The notes under the pieces were generated by a model that saw nothing but the letters and a program-made list of their open reading frames with translations, was not told the origin of the DNA and searched no databases. A DNA stretch of 57,500 nt from contig WPIO01000004.1 in assembly GCA_009760855.2 (NCBI GenBank), positions 10,225,001 to 10,282,500 on the forward strand. Direction: 5' to 3'. Both the position numbers and the translations under genes were made by a program. This stretch comes from Cristatella mucedo. Its lineage: Eukaryota; Bryozoa; Phylactolaemata; Cristatellidae. Positions 32,161 through 44,639 of this stretch are shown piece after piece. The stretch's first letter is position 1. Each line of letters opens with the position of its first letter.

Positions 32161-34129
32161 AATAAAGAAAAAACGATTAGAAGTTAGCCAGTCTGTAAAG
32201 AAATTCGCACTTTGATTATTTTCGCTGTCAGGAGCTATAAGTAACCGCTGCAGCGCTGCTGCCCGCGGTAGTTGTCTCTGAGTAAGCGAAGAATTGTACA
32301 GCAGAATATCCTGCCTTGGATAGCTAGAGATGTTTCTAGCAGCAGAATTTGCGTCGGCGTGTCTGATGATACGGTGAAAGGTATGGCTGTTTTTGCAGAA
32401 TTGTTAGCACGACATGGAACGCGACGTGAAACCAGTTACCGGTAGCTCTTGTTTGCTATAGCATCCGTAATAAAAACTAATAGTGAGATGAACTGAAGCT
32501 TCGGCGAATCTAGTCAAGCTGTTTTACTCAATCGTTGCGCCCGCTGGCGACAGAGTCTGATGTAAACCATGACCAAGAGTTAACAGCTCTCGAATGCTTC
32601 GAAGTGCAGGCGAAGTGTGGAATGCAGTTGCTTCACTATATTGGCTCGGCACAACGCGCGGTACCGGATGGTGATAGGGCTGAGACTTAATGTTTGTTTG
32701 CCCGAATCGTTGTGAAATGGCCGATTGGGTGAGCTTGTGCCATCGATTGCTCTGATAACGTTGTCTTTATTTTAACGCTTATACTTTGAGAAGCGCGAGA
32801 TAGAAAACCTTCCGTAGCGTAGCACTCACTTGGTGGCTTTATGGCTTTGTGACGTTAAAACGATGCGTGCATGTATACGCGCACATGCCGCTTGAGACAT
32901 TTATAAGTGGGCATGGTGGTGAATAAATGTGCAGTGATGTTCTCGCTCCCAAACTGTATGTGCGTTGTCGACCCAAACTACCGTCGCTGAATCGTGCGCC
33001 CCAAGAGACTCGTTTGAATTTTCCGTTTTTGGTAGCTTAATGATTCTATGCACTTTGAAATTTTGAATATTGAAGTAAAAAAATCGGCTGAACGAGTAAA
33101 TGCATTCACACTTACGTAGCATTGCAAGAATCAATGGGCTATCTGGGCTCTTCAAGAGCTCGAAATCACATAAGCCTTTACGAAGGAAGCGTGAACTCTC
33201 AGCTTCTTCAATACACCATAAAGCTAGCCCATGTAAACTTTCAGAGCACGTGCAGGCAAAACTTAAGAATCATAATGCAGGGACAAAGAAAGCAACGTTT
33301 CTTGGAAGCAGACCGTAGATCTCAAACTAACGTCGAGCTAAATGATATTAAAAAATCAGCGTAGATCCCAACTTGTGAACAAATCCATCGACTATGCGTC
33401 TCGAAGAGCTTGAAGCAGCGAATGGCTCGAGCTCTTGGCGAATGTCTCAGCTCTACGACTTGATCTGGGCATTTACGAAATTTTTTCCTATTGGTTGGAA
33501 TGAGGCTGAGGCTAGCTAACTAATTTTTTGGTCAGCTGAAAAGCGAATACTCGGACTTTAATTAATTCTGGATTGAGGGTTACAAAACTCAGCTATACTA
33601 TATTAAACTGTTAGCATCCTTTTTGTGCCACATAGTTATTTGATCTAGTCTGAGTCAGTTGCTACTTGATTAAAGTGAATCTTTCTGCTGTGTGATGCAT
33701 GTCAACGTTAGACACAGTCATACACCTGACTAGCAATGGTCTGGTAGAGGAGTGTGGCTGGCACTGAGCTTTAATACTAGCTTATAATAAATTGTCCCAG
33801 ACGTCATGCTGCGGTACTTTGGATACTCCCGAAGCATATTACCGTTGTCATGCTCATACAATGTACATTACTGAATCACTTCGTAGAGCAGCCGAAAATA
33901 GGAAGCAAGAAAAATTTGATCCGGGTGGCCGCACTTGAGGGCAATCAACTTATAATACGTATAGAATAAAATACATTATTTTCTGAAAGGGTTTAGCTTT
34001 GCAGTTAAATCAAGGCGAGGCCTAAGTCGTTACTTCTTTCACCGTTTTTTCTTTTGTTCGGGTATTGCTGGAAAAGCCGATCCAGGTCAAGTACTTTTAA
34101 GTGATGATAGATTCAAAAGTCATAAATAA
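32161..34129. other. unassigned stretch upstream of PSMD4
   Basis: One basic 72-codon frame at 33100-33318 (plus) is preceded at 33119 by a possible splice acceptor (TTACGTAG) and could be a terminal exon, but no upstream exon or family match is visible. Otherwise nothing recognised. Confidence 0.3.
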
Positions 34130-34376
34130 CGACAGGAGTGGGTCCATGTGATTCGTCTTTTGTGTTCTTACGCGTGCTAACACTGTGCATGCTGCTACTA
34201 ACCATATTTGCATGCTGACCTTGTGGGTGTCACCTCTAACCATGTTATGCTTGTTGATCATTGTCATGCTACCGACAACCATTCGATCATGCATCCTTAA
34301 AAGCAAATATAAAGTTCCCTGAAAAAGATGAAGTTCTCTGAGGGTGCTATAGCAAATAAGTTATTATTATTATTTT
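34130..34376 (+). mobile_element. LINE-A 3' UTR, diverged
   Basis: 3' UTR with degenerate hairpin (AAAAAGATGAAGTTCTCTGA) and a TTATTATTATTATTT tail. Confidence 0.8.
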
Positions 34377-36000
34377 GAAGTGTATTTTGTGTACATACCT
34401 TATTTAAAAATTATTGGCCGTCGTTACCACCTTATGGCTAGCTTAATAGAATGGCGGACGTCTGGAACACGGCTAAGCCAGTTAACGGTAGATCTGCATG
34501 CCAATATGAAATGGCCGAGGTGATTGCTCCCCCCCCCAAGGACCGATTCTGATGACTCGGTAATGGAGCTTGCTATCGCTAGCCTTTAAGATTGGGGATC
34601 TGTTGGTCTGACTGTCGAGTCGTGTTGGTCACTGTCGAATCACACGGAGCGCACGACGGAAGGTCATTCGCTACTTTCTTATGCGAAATGGATGAGCATC
34701 GATTTTGGCGTGGCTTCCTGTTCAGCTCAGAAAACGCCGGCTTCGCGTAGGCTTGGCTTGCACAAACGCAAGTGCGCCCGCTTTAGTCGATGCCTTTCAG
34801 AATGACTAGCCAGACCTTAGAATGAACTCGTCGATAACTTTTATTCTGCTAAACCTAACAAGAAGCGACAAGTACTGTCGGTCAAGACTTGAAAAGCATT
34901 CTAAAGCCACGTTTGAACGGCGTTTGTCTTGCTTCTGTCCCATTTCCGCCCAGTACACAGGTCTTCCTTCTTGGAGGAAGCTTACATACAGATCTGATTC
35001 CTATTTATCTAGCTCGTAGCGTCCCATAAGCCGTGACTCTCGTGGGACGCTACGATGATGAGGAGTGAGTTCCACAGATTGGTCGTTTTTTTCAGTCATG
35101 CCTGAGTCTTGGCCAAGAAGTAGAACCTCGGCGGTTAGCTTCGTCGTTAAGTCTTCCATAAATCTTAGGAGTGCCCCCCCCCCGCGTTCGGGGATGCAAT
35201 GACCCTTGATTACGAACTACGAGCTTGACAGCTGAACCTCGATTATGAACTATGAGTTTGGCAGCTGAATTTGAGGCTAATGCCGCTTATAAAATAGCCA
35301 CAATAAGCTAAGGCTTATAAGTAGCGTGATTTGTGGCTGCGTATGAACGACATTAGTGCATGATTTACGACCTGGCCACTATATATGCATGATGAGCCTG
35401 ACTGCAGTCGCTCTAATAAAGTAGCGGTTCGCTGGTCGGTGAGTCAGAGCGCTGAGCGTGAGAAATTTTAAGCTTTTTAGTCAATTGGAAGTCACCTGGT
35501 GTATCATCCGTAATATTCAGGCAGTTCTTTACACTTTTTCTATAACTGTTTTGCTTTTAGCAGTGCCTGCAGGATAGTGAGCGCTGTGTCTTTACTGTTG
35601 GCGTATTGCGAGCTTCAGGTCTCTTCACATTGCACGCATTGTACCTCTATCCGAACTAGTGAGGGTCGCGCGGTCGTAACAGTAACGCATGCACCAAAGA
35701 TTTGAGCAAAACAGAAGCTGAAAAAAGGAAGAAGAACCTCGAAAATGCGACTTAACACTCGCGGACCATACCACGGCTAGGAAACAAAACGGCGACAGTG
35801 CCGCAACGAAACCTCGCAGTACATTAGAGCTGCCCGAGCATGGTTCTTTTTCTAGATTCTGAACCACGTGAGAAACTGGGCTGAATTCCACATATTAATT
35901 ACTCTATATAAATTATCTTGATTTTTAATGCTAAAATAAGTTAATGTACTATAGCAGGTAGCGTATACTCATGTGTAACAGAATTACGGACTTCTCAGAC
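34377..36000. other. unassigned intergenic stretch
   Basis: No gene or repeat family recognised. C homopolymers lie near 34529 and 35176. Confidence 0.35.
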
Positions 36001-36080
36001 GCTCTTCCATTGCGGCGTTACAGTACCGGAAGTGGCAGTCGGGACGTCACTGTTCGCCGTTTGCTCCGTCTACTGCTAAA
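36001..36080 (+). promoter_or_regulatory. putative PSMD4 core promoter/5' UTR
   Basis: ACCGGAAGTG (36025-36034) is a strong ETS/GABP-type site and GACGTCAC (36043-36050) is CRE/ATF-like, both within 60 bp of the ATG, with no TATA box. This is a typical housekeeping-gene arrangement. The start site is not mapped. Confidence 0.55.
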
Positions 36081-36106
36081 ATGGGTTTAGAAAGCACGAT
36101 CATTTG
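36081..36106 (+). CDS. PSMD4: PSMD4 exon 1
   Basis: 26 nt encoding MGLESTII and two bases of Cys9. The donor is TTTG/GTAAGT. It is followed by a 2035-bp intron holding a TG microsatellite, a LINE-B fragment and a LINE-A tail. Confidence 0.95.
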
Positions 36107-39100
36107 GTAAGTGCTTAATACAACTTGTAATTTGCTCATTAAAACTCAGCCTATTGAATGATTGATTAGCCATAACCGATATTGTCAGAGCTGCTGGGTG
36201 GTCTTCTTGTGATAACGCACAAATGAACCGAGCTTCGTACCTCCTACGTAAAACAGGTATTTTGCCCTATTTCACCAGGCCGCTCTCTGCTTCCGAAATT
36301 CAGCATTGTGCCAGAGTTCCGATTTTTCTTATATCTGCTATGGAAAGGAGCTTGTTATATGTCATGCTATTCAGGCAGTTTCTGGTGGAGCTTGCATCTA
36401 ACGTTATGGCGCCCACACTTAAAAGGCATTGAGCCGATGGATTGCTTGGCTTGATGGACATTACCATGGCGTTTTAATTCTTTTTCTGCGGTCGACAGGC
36501 ATATAGAGCATAGGTGTGTGTGTGTGTGTGTGTGTGCACCAGTGGCTGCGCTATCTAGTCACACAGCTACGAGATATGAACAGCAAGTTTTTTATCTTCC
36601 TATAGAAGCATCCCAGCATCGTGTGACACGAAACTGAAGCCGTTCATTTGTCTGCCTTATGGTTTTCGATGAAGGGGTGCTCCATTTTTCCATTGGGATG
36701 TTGAGGCAAATATAATGACATTCGTATTTTGGACTGGTGCCCTCTGTAATGGCCATTGATCTTGTCTGTTTTTGGCAACAGCCGTCATTGCCGGACCACA
36801 AAATGTACTTCCACTTGGAATTTTTAGTTGGCTTAAAGGACTTGGGAGACCTAATCATTTTTAGCATTTAAATTGCGTGTTCGTGTCTGTATGACACATA
36901 TTTTGTGTTACATGTAGCTGGCGTTTGTGACCGACGTAGTTCAGCTCGTGAACTTGCACCGTGGACTCTTCGTGGACGTGACTTCAAGGGGTCTCTATTT
37001 CGTTATGTAAATTTTACTGTCGACTGAGTATCAAATATATTTGCTCAAATTTAACGTTCCGAAATGAAACAGTGTTCATCGTCTTATAATTCTGTTTTGG
37101 GTCAAACTGGCAGGACTTCAGTTTTCGAGTGAAAAAATAAGCCCTGGCTTTTCTAAGCTACCAGGTGTAGACTCGGAGAAAGTCTTTGAAATTGGCTAGA
37201 TCGTCGTCAGATCCAGACCTCTTAAAGTGGCGTTCAAGCCTCTGCTTAGCGCGGTGCGTCGTGAAGTTTTTTGGATAATTGAAAGAAAGCTCCACGACTC
37301 TGTACAATGACAGAATGTATGAGAGCATGTTTGTCAAGGGCACTCCTCGAGACTGTTCTGGGGTGTCGTTACTCGTAGGGGCAAGTGTAAGGTGCACTGC
37401 CAGAGACTTGAAGAATGGCTCATCTGCTGCATTCGTTAAGGTCCTGTACACAGGACGTTTAAATGGCTTGCTGTTTGATTTGTGTAGTGTTTGAGAACGG
37501 TGGGTTAAACCGATTCGGGTTTATGTAGTGCCTAGCTTAAAAATAATACATTTGGATAGTGCCCTCAGAGAACTAAATCTCCTGGCACTTTGTGTATGCT
37601 GTTAAGGAAGCACGTCAACATGGTAGCATGCACAGTCTCAGCATGTATGTAAGCACACCAAGGACAATTCAGAAGGACCCAGCGACTGCTGTGAGGAATG
37701 TAGTGCCAAGCTTAGCAGCAAAGGGCCCTTCGGAGGTGGTGGACTTGTAGCAGGCCAGGGTTCTTGGAGGGACAAAAAGCTTATCCTTGGATCCGTGGAG
37801 CAAACCTCCGCCCTCCAATGTGATTATCGGGGACTCTTTTTGTACGATGGGTCGTGTGTACTGTTGTAGCAAGTGCCTCGGTGAAGCTTGCAGTCGAATC
37901 GGAATGAGTCAATGCAAGTCGCTAGCTAGTTGCAGCTAACAGTTGTTACAGCATGCGTGCGGTCGAAGTATCGTGTGGTACCCTGTCTTTGTTAGCCTGT
38001 TGACTTTCTTGTTCTGGCATCGCATTGGGCTTGCTGAATTCTTGTTCTTGTAAAGTGTATTGCCTCGGCACATGCCCAACAAACTTGTGCTTGCCGTATT
38101 CTATCGCGACGCTCCCTACTGCAGTTAGTGCGATGTTGTAGTGTCGATAACAGTGATTACATGCGCAATGGTGACTTCTTGCCGTCGAGACTGGGCGCCC
38201 AGCAGGATGCGGTTAATTTAATTTGTCATGCAAAGACCAGGCAACATCCCGAAAATACCGTTGGATTAGTTACGCTCGTATCGTAAGTAGAGCACTTACA
38301 GCTGGAAGTGTCTTGCTGATAGAGCTGCCCCAGCTCCAGCAACATTGAATGTGACCTTGGTGCCATAATATTGGCTTTTCAGAGGTCAAGTTTTGATCAC
38401 ACTGACGCAAGATGTCGGTCGAGTTCTGGCTAAATTGCACGAAGTTCAACCGAATGGAACCATCCGTTTCATCAGTGCAGTTCGTGTGGCACAGGTAGGC
38501 ATGCCTGTACATCTTGAGTTATATTATTTTTCTTTGGGAGGTAGTTCTCGAAGTGCTGTCGGGGGAAAATTCGGTTTTGCTGTGACCAGTACATCCAGCA
38601 CAAACGCAAACAAAGCATGCATATACACATACACCCGTGGGTGCAAAACCAACTCCAACAAGACCAACTGATATGTGCCCAGTCCTTGACTACCCACTGA
38701 TCATTGTACCATCTTAAGCAATCTGCCTCATCATGCTGGCGGCAAAATTCCACTGAATCTCATTTGATCGTGTGTGACGTAGGGGCGTTGGTGACTAGTT
38801 AAACTGTTTGTGTAGCTGGCTCTGAAGCACCGGCTCGGCAAGAACCACCGGCAGAGGATCGTGATTTTCGTTGGAAGTCCCGTAGAAGATGATGAGAAAG
38901 AATTGATCAAGCTTGCCAAAAGACTGAAGAAAGAAAACGTAAACGTAGATATTATCAATTTTGGAGAGGATGTGAGTATTAACTATGTCGATGTGGTGCC
39001 TCGCATTTACTAAGTCTTCTAGTACCATCTCGTTATCGGCTATAATATTCTTTCAGGGTGTAAATACAGACAAGCTCACTAAATTTATTGACACGCTAAA

Positions 39101-39358
39101 CGGAAACAGCAACGTTGCATCTCACCTCGTGACCGTTCCGCCTGGGCCTATGCTGTCGGATGCTTTGCTGAGCTCACCCGTAGTTGCCGGTGAAGACGGA
39201 CAACCATCTGTACCCGGTTTCGGAAGGGAATTTGGAGAGCTGGGCATTGACCCCAACGAAGATCCGGAGCTCGCTCTGGTATGTTGGCTTTACCTTTTTA
39301 ATGCATTCTCGGGTCTCCTCTCTCCTCTCCTCTCTCCCCACTCTCTCTCCTCTCCTTT

Positions 39359-39423
<65 letters not shown>

Positions 39424-40991
39424 CTGTCCGTCTAAGTGCAGGCAGTGCGTTTGCTAATGTGTGTCATGTGCGTGCACCATCCGCAGGCACTGCGTGTGTC
39501 ACTGGAGGAACAGCGATTCCGGCAGGAAGCCGAGGCCCGTCGAGCTGCAGCTCAGGCGTTGCCTCCTGGCGAGACTGCAACACCTGCAGGTGAGCTTTTC
39601 CTCGTGACGCTGGCGTCGTTTCCTCTTCAGAGCTAGTGCAGCTGAAGCCCGGCTGCACCGAGAGTGCAGCAGATGTCCTCGGCTGGGCGTGGGCTCTGTG
39701 AGCCCGTGCGCCTCGAGCTGCAAGGACGTCAGCCAGCATGGTTGGCTTTCACTAGGCGCTAGGTGTGCCTACACGTTTCGTCGTGTTCGTGTCGCACGCT
39801 GTCGCTACCTGCTGCCAGTCTGCTCTCCCGATAGCAGAATTTTGCTCTGCCGCTCTTCTCGTCGAGCAGGATCCCATTAGAATACTTCTAGTCGGCCGCT
39901 CCCAGGAGCTCGCTGCCAGCGCTTGTGCCCTTCCTGTTCCACCGTAGGAGCTTGTGTGGTTGCTCTGCGCACAAACTCCCCTTGAACCTTTTTCTTTGCA
40001 CGGAGCTGATATTTTGAGAAATGTTCTCAGTGCTTTGTCCCAGCATACCCGTCGATCGGCGCTGGCATACTCGCACATGCCCTCTTAAGCTGACGTGTTT
40101 GTCTCGCCCGCTTTAGCGTCCAACGAAGAAGCGATGCTCCAAAGTGCCTTGGGCATGTCCTCGGCGCAAGCCACTCCGCTGCTGCCAGCGGCTCCTGCCT
40201 CCGTGATGGGTTCGGCAGGCTTCCCGGATTTTGCAAGCATGACCGAAGAGGAACAAATTGCGTATGCACTGCACATGTCGCTCGCTGAGCAGGAGAACAC
40301 GAGCACCCCCATGGAGGCAGAGGACGTTTCTGAACGTCTGAGTACCCCTGCCGGTGCCCAGCGTTTGCCTTCGCAGGTATGAACCGACACGTGCATAGGT
40401 CCATCCCGACGCTGCTCTTGCTCATGCAGAGCCTGGAGTTTGCATTGGACATGTGATTAATGTAATGGCTCCAGCCACCGTAGGTGACTCCAAAGTAGTG
40501 CTTGCCAGAGGCCAACTTTGCTTGGCATCCATGCATGCTTTGTATCATGTTTTATGCTTGTCTAGTTAGGTGCAAATACTTTTAAGTTTGCATTTTATGC
40601 TCACGTTTGCTCTATTTTTGCAACAATCCGTCGGAAATCGCCAATTATCGGGTTTGAAAAACACATGGCCATCATTGTAGGTGACCGTTTGTTACTTTAC
40701 GTATTCATTCACCAGAATTAAGCTGTATATCGTCCTTTGCATGCATAATTAGTATCTGCATAACGAAGTCAGATAGTGTTGGCTTTATTTACCACACTGG
40801 CTAGTTACTGAGATTTACTATTGTAGACTGCCGAGGAAGACTACTCAGACGTTATGAGCGATCCAGAGTTTCTGCAGAACGTTCTGGAAAACTTACCTGG
40901 AGTTGATCCGCAGAGTGAAGAGATCAGGAATGCAATGAGTCAGTTGTCAAAGAAGGATGACAAGAAAGACGAGAAGAAGCCAAGCAAATGA
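36081..40991 (+). CDS. PSMD4: 26S proteasome subunit Rpn10/PSMD4
   Basis: Intrinsic ubiquitin receptor of the 19S regulatory particle. It binds polyubiquitin and helps hold lid and base together. Coding exons: 36081-36106, 38142-38282, 38383-38494, 38816-38971, 39057-39278, 39487-39589, 40117-40376, 40827-40991. They total 1185 nt, 394 aa plus stop (human 377), with all phases matching. N-terminal vWA domain, about residues 5-190 ([29 protein letters not shown]). UIM1 about 214-232 ([14 protein letters not shown]), UIM2 297-312 ([15 protein letters not shown]), a possible extra UIM-like stretch 257-271, the conserved [18 protein letters not shown], and a Lys/Asp/Glu-rich tail. The residues before LITLTQDVG (VSGQV) differ from the vertebrate ANDCEV. 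A candidate poly(A) signal, AATAAA, is at 41493-41498. Confidence 0.98.
36514..36536. repeat. (TG)n microsatellite in PSMD4 intron 1
   Basis: A short uninterrupted TG run of about 11 units. Confidence 0.95.
37110..37485 (-). mobile_element. LINE-B fragment in PSMD4 intron 1
   Basis: The minus-strand translation gives [20 protein letters not shown] and [10 protein letters not shown], the linker between endonuclease and RT seen in LINE-B at 51876-51960, plus the segment upstream of it ([16 protein letters not shown]). Antisense to PSMD4. Both ends are truncated. Confidence 0.85.
37541..37697 (-). mobile_element. LINE-A 3' UTR fragment in PSMD4 intron 1
   Basis: Degenerate tail (AAATAATACATTTGG), partial hairpin and 3' UTR, minus strand. 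Confidence 0.7.
38142..38282 (+). CDS. PSMD4: PSMD4 exon 2
   Basis: Acceptor GTTGTAG. Completes Cys9 and encodes [17 protein letters not shown]...VGLVTLV. Donor ATC/GTAAGT, phase 2. Confidence 0.96.
38383..38494 (+). CDS. PSMD4: PSMD4 exon 3
   Basis: Acceptor TTTTCAG. Encodes [19 protein letters not shown]...RVAQ. Donor CACAG/GTAGGC, phase 0. The preceding intron is only 100 bp. Confidence 0.95.
38816..38971 (+). CDS. PSMD4: PSMD4 exon 4
   Basis: Acceptor TGTGTAG. 52 codons, [18 protein letters not shown]...NFGED, the most conserved part of the vWA domain. Donor GAT/GTGAGT. Confidence 0.97.
39057..39278 (+). CDS. PSMD4: PSMD4 exon 5
   Basis: Acceptor TTTCAG. 74 codons covering the end of the vWA domain ([20 protein letters not shown]) and the start of UIM1. 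Donor CTG/GTATGT. Confidence 0.97.
39309..39419. repeat. (CT)n microsatellite in PSMD4 intron 5
   Basis: About 110 bp of CT-rich sequence with an uninterrupted (CT)n tract at the 3' part. It lies between exons 5 and 6 and contributes an extended pyrimidine tract upstream of the exon 6 acceptor. Confidence 0.95.
39487..39589 (+). CDS. PSMD4: PSMD4 exon 6
   Basis: Acceptor CCGCAG. Completes UIM1 ([18 protein letters not shown]). Donor GCAG/GTGAGC, phase 1. Confidence 0.95.
40117..40376 (+). CDS. PSMD4: PSMD4 exon 7
   Basis: Acceptor CTTTAG. Encodes [18 protein letters not shown]2 ([16 protein letters not shown]) and a Pro/Ser/Thr-rich linker. Donor CGCAG/GTATGA. Confidence 0.95.
40827..40991 (+). 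CDS. PSMD4: PSMD4 exon 8 (terminal)
   Basis: Acceptor ATTGTAG. Encodes [17 protein letters not shown] and the charged [13 protein letters not shown] tail to the TGA at 40989-40991. Confidence 0.97.
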   Translation, partial: TAEEDYSDVMSDPEFLQNVLENLPGVDPQSEEIRNAMSQLSKKDDKKDEKKPSK

Positions 40992-42515
40992 GTCGTCTGC
41001 TGACACCGTGCTGCCGTTGCTTGGTGATAGCTGATTGTAGGCAGTCCTACTGCTCTCGTTCTGTTCGTTAAATTGCTCGAGTCTCAATATAGATTCTGTG
41101 ACTACTGCGTATGTCAACACAATTATATCTTTCCTATCTCGACACTTCCGAAATGTAAGTTCAATAGTAAACAGCTCATTGTTAATATATTGGAACGTGC
41201 ATGATGATTGACCTTCGAACCACTTGAATTAATGCTGAGCTGTACATATAATACCGAATATGTTGCCTTAGCTTTAGTTATTGCTTAGAAGTTTTCATTA
41301 GGCGTGTTGAACCACTGACGTGAGAGTAGCTGATTTAATTGCTGTGGTTATACAGTGAGCAAGAGATGAGCCTTAGTGGTTTCATTTATCTTTCAACTGG
41401 CTGTACGGAATTGGCTGCTTCAGTACTGGAACCGGCGACCTAGATATGCAGTTTGAGCAGGTTATAGCTAGGCTAAGACTTGGCAGTGTGTAAATAAACG
41501 GATTGGCATTTTGGTTGAACCATTTAAGGCAACGGCTCTCATTTTGAGGCCCTGACTTGTGGGACTGCCGTGTATTTTGTGCCTTGTATATTATACTCGA
41601 ATCTGGGTTGCTTTGTTTTGAGCTCTAGATTGGTCGGCAGAGACGCGATAAGTGACTTAAGATGTTTTCAACCCTTCGTTCCCATGTAAATTGCTAGAAA
41701 ACACTACGAGAGGACGTATGTTGGCATTCGAATGCAGTATTTCCTTTAGGGCATGTATAGGTCAGTTTTTCAGACTACTTTCTGCACAGCTAACCCACCC
41801 CAACCATATGTGGGAATTCAATATTTCGTCCCTCACAATAGTACCCGGGTGGAGGTAGGCACAATGTCCACGTGTGACGCCTGTTTAGGGTAATACCGTC
41901 CCGGCCATAACTATTTTGGTAGCCGTCCTCTTGAAATCATCAGTGAGGCACTCCTGGGTTGTACCTACTGTTATGTCCGACAGTATTTTGTGAGGTTACC
42001 ATATCAAGACCTGGGAGACTGGAGCACTCTGAACAGCAGTACATTTTACTTCAGCTGAGAAACAGGAGCTAGTAGCTACAGAGGTAGGTGAAGCTCTCTT
42101 GTTAGGATCTCCTCCCACGATGCAACACCCTCGGTGAGCTGTCTGTCATATTACCATGCTTCATATGCTTCGTGCAGATAATTCCCTTGGCTCACCATCA
42201 CTGCCTAGAGCTTTGGCACTTGGAAGGCAGCTGAAACAAGGCATCCAAGCAGAACATATAGGCTTAGCCCGGCCAAGGAGCACGGGTCGTAGGTAGGCAG
42301 CAGCGACGATGAGGCAGGCTCTGACATGCGGCACACAGCCAAGCCTGTCAAGCTCGCGTAAAAAAATAATTCATTTGTATAGCACTTGGCATCTTACCAG
42401 CGCTCGAAACCCCAGATCCGGCCTCTGATAGCAGCGACCGGGCAGGTGCAACGACGTTGGCCAATTCACCTGGCAGATGCACTTGAGGGTGATAGGTCTC
42501 ATTTCTTCGAGCATA
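40992..42515 (+). other. PSMD4 3' UTR and downstream flank
   Basis: The AATAAA at 41493-41498, with GT-rich sequence after it, is the likely 3' end of PSMD4, giving a 3' UTR of about 500 nt. Beyond about 41550 I recognise nothing except a possible SINE-1 tail scrap near 42362-42385. Confidence 0.45.
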
Positions 42516-42672
42516 TAGCACACTAGGTAAGGTGGTTGCTTTCACGACCTTGGTCCCGAGGTCGTGGGTTCGATTCCTGCGGTGGGCGATTCTTTATCGC
42601 CACTGCAAGCGGTGGTGATAGCCGTAAAGGCTCTTCTGTCGCTATACAAAAGGAGGCTGTTTAATCAGGCAG
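42516..42672 (+). mobile_element. SINE-2, well preserved
   Basis: TAGCACACTAGGTAAGGTGG through the B box (GGGTTCGATTCC), the body and GAGGCTGTTTAATCAGG. The first dozen bases of the head are missing. Confidence 0.88.
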
Positions 42673-42914
42673 AATTTTTTTTCATATAGCATAGCGTGCC
42701 CTGCATTTGAATATGGAAAGACTGCGTTCGCCGAAAATGTTCAGCCAATGCAAATTCGGAGCAACCATCTTCGTTGGCAGCTTTCCTCTGCTGACCGGTA
42801 GTAAACTAATGGCAACTGCATGTTGACCCTCGTAAATGGAAACTGCATGCGAAATCTCGCCTCCCACACAAACTGTTATTAAATGGTTATGCTCTGTTAA
42901 TAAAAAATATATGT

Positions 42915-43052
42915 AATTCATTTGTATAGCGCCACATGAGAACTTAATCTCTATTCAGACGCTTTACATATGCCACAGGGCTCGAGCCCACGACCTCGAC
43001 CAAACGTTGGACGGGGCGAGCACCTTAACCACTGGGCCAAACCAGCTCTCGA
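42915..43052 (-). mobile_element. SINE-1, minus
   Basis: LINE-A-like tail (TGAGAACTTAATCTCTATTC) at the low end and tRNA-like head (ACTGGGCCAAACCAGCTC) at the high end. Confidence 0.85.
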
Positions 43053-44334
43053 ACCTCTAGTGCTGCTGCTGAGCACGTGCAAGCTAACGCTTAGCGAAGA
43101 TCACTGCTGCCAAGTGTGAACACTCCCTAATGATGCAGCCCTTTCACAACAATGTCGGCTCAAGACTGGTCCACTTTACTTGGAGGCAAATTAGTTGAAG
43201 GTGTGGGTCATCGGTCTGCCTTGGGCGAACTGATCCTTGGAGAATCAGGCAGAACCAGTGGCAGAATTGATGCTTGACATAGAACTGGGTTATGGTTTTG
43301 CTATATTTTTTCCGGTAATTTTAGCGAGTTTTTGCTGCCTTGCTTGCTAAACGCACTATTCTCTGCTTGTATTGACAATTATCCACCGACCTTTGGTTGA
43401 TGTGCCCTTCGATTTATTATTGTATGAGTTACAGTGTGAATATACTTCTTGGTCTTATTAAAGTTCTTGGGTGACTTTGTGCTATCTTCAAATTCGCCGA
43501 TACCTCTTTGGCAAATTAGTCGTAACCAATGCGTCCCATCTCGAAGAAACTATAACGCTGCTTAGACGTGTTGCATCGTTAGAGGCTTGTCGTAGCCTTC
43601 CATTTCGTGGTACTGGCCACTTTGTATTGAATTACAGAAAAAAGCATGCATTTGGTGTATTTACGTACCAGCGAGTTCCTCTAGCCCAGTTCACAAGTCT
43701 ATATAGCTCAAAGAGTAGTTCGAAACTGTGTACGTGTGGGCTTGATGCCGTGTGACTGTATTTTCGTGAATTTACTACGCTAGTTTGTGGTTCTTCATTG
43801 CTCGACAATCTCCCAAGCTGAGCTGCCTGGAAATATCGATTCATTTGCCTCGCATCGCCCCTTGTGCGTCCACCTTATCCTCATATTTTATAAAATACTT
43901 AACCTCTACCTAGGTTCTAACACTTGGTGGAGCTACATTATGGAACTTGCAGAGCTTGACCGTCGTCTCCAGATTTATGCCTCTATTGCTACCACATGGA
44001 GGTGGCGATCTTTTATACGAATCCACTATGTCGCACAAGAGCCATCATAGGGCGAAGGCCGAGTGTTCGTACTCTTTTACGAACTGGGCCGTGTAAGACA
44101 GGCGCGTGCAGCCCAAGGTATGCTACTTACTCAGCAGCATCAGAAAGGTATTCACCTGCGAACACAGAATCGAACAGAGAATCGAACAGCGGTCCGTGCA
44201 CTAATCGTTGGTGCCTTATTGCACGGTCCAAAGGATCGGCGACTATCGAGTTTAACACGCCTAGAAGAGATGATAAAAACGCAAAGGATACTTTGGCTTC
44301 GGTATCTTGATATAAGTAAATTCCGCAGCTGAAA
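43053..44334. other. unassigned intergenic stretch
   Basis: Overlapping plus-strand frames at 43787-44332 have no recognisable domain. No repeat family seen. Confidence 0.3.
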
Positions 44335-44639
44335 ATACTCAGATTTGGCTTATTAAACTGATGCGTTCGTCTAGTGAAAGGTCATTTTGGAACAGAGCAC
44401 CTCGATTGCATGCATAGGCTGCAGGAGATTTGCCGACGGAGCCCATTTGCCTGCTAGATTTTCTAGCTTCTGATTGACATTTGATTTTTCGGAAGCTATT
44501 AAGTTGGTTTTATTTTCAGTGTCATCCTCACAAATGAAAGCTTTGATGGCCCATAGCAATCAGACGGGCAGTATAAATTATGGAAAGAATTAAAACGACC
44601 ACAGATCTCCGGGTTGGCACCTACTCAAAGACTCCCGGA

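Noticed and set aside
44050-44332. 89-codon plus-strand frame as a coding exon
   Set aside because: No family match, and it ends in a LINE-A relic. It is open in two frames, as expected by chance.
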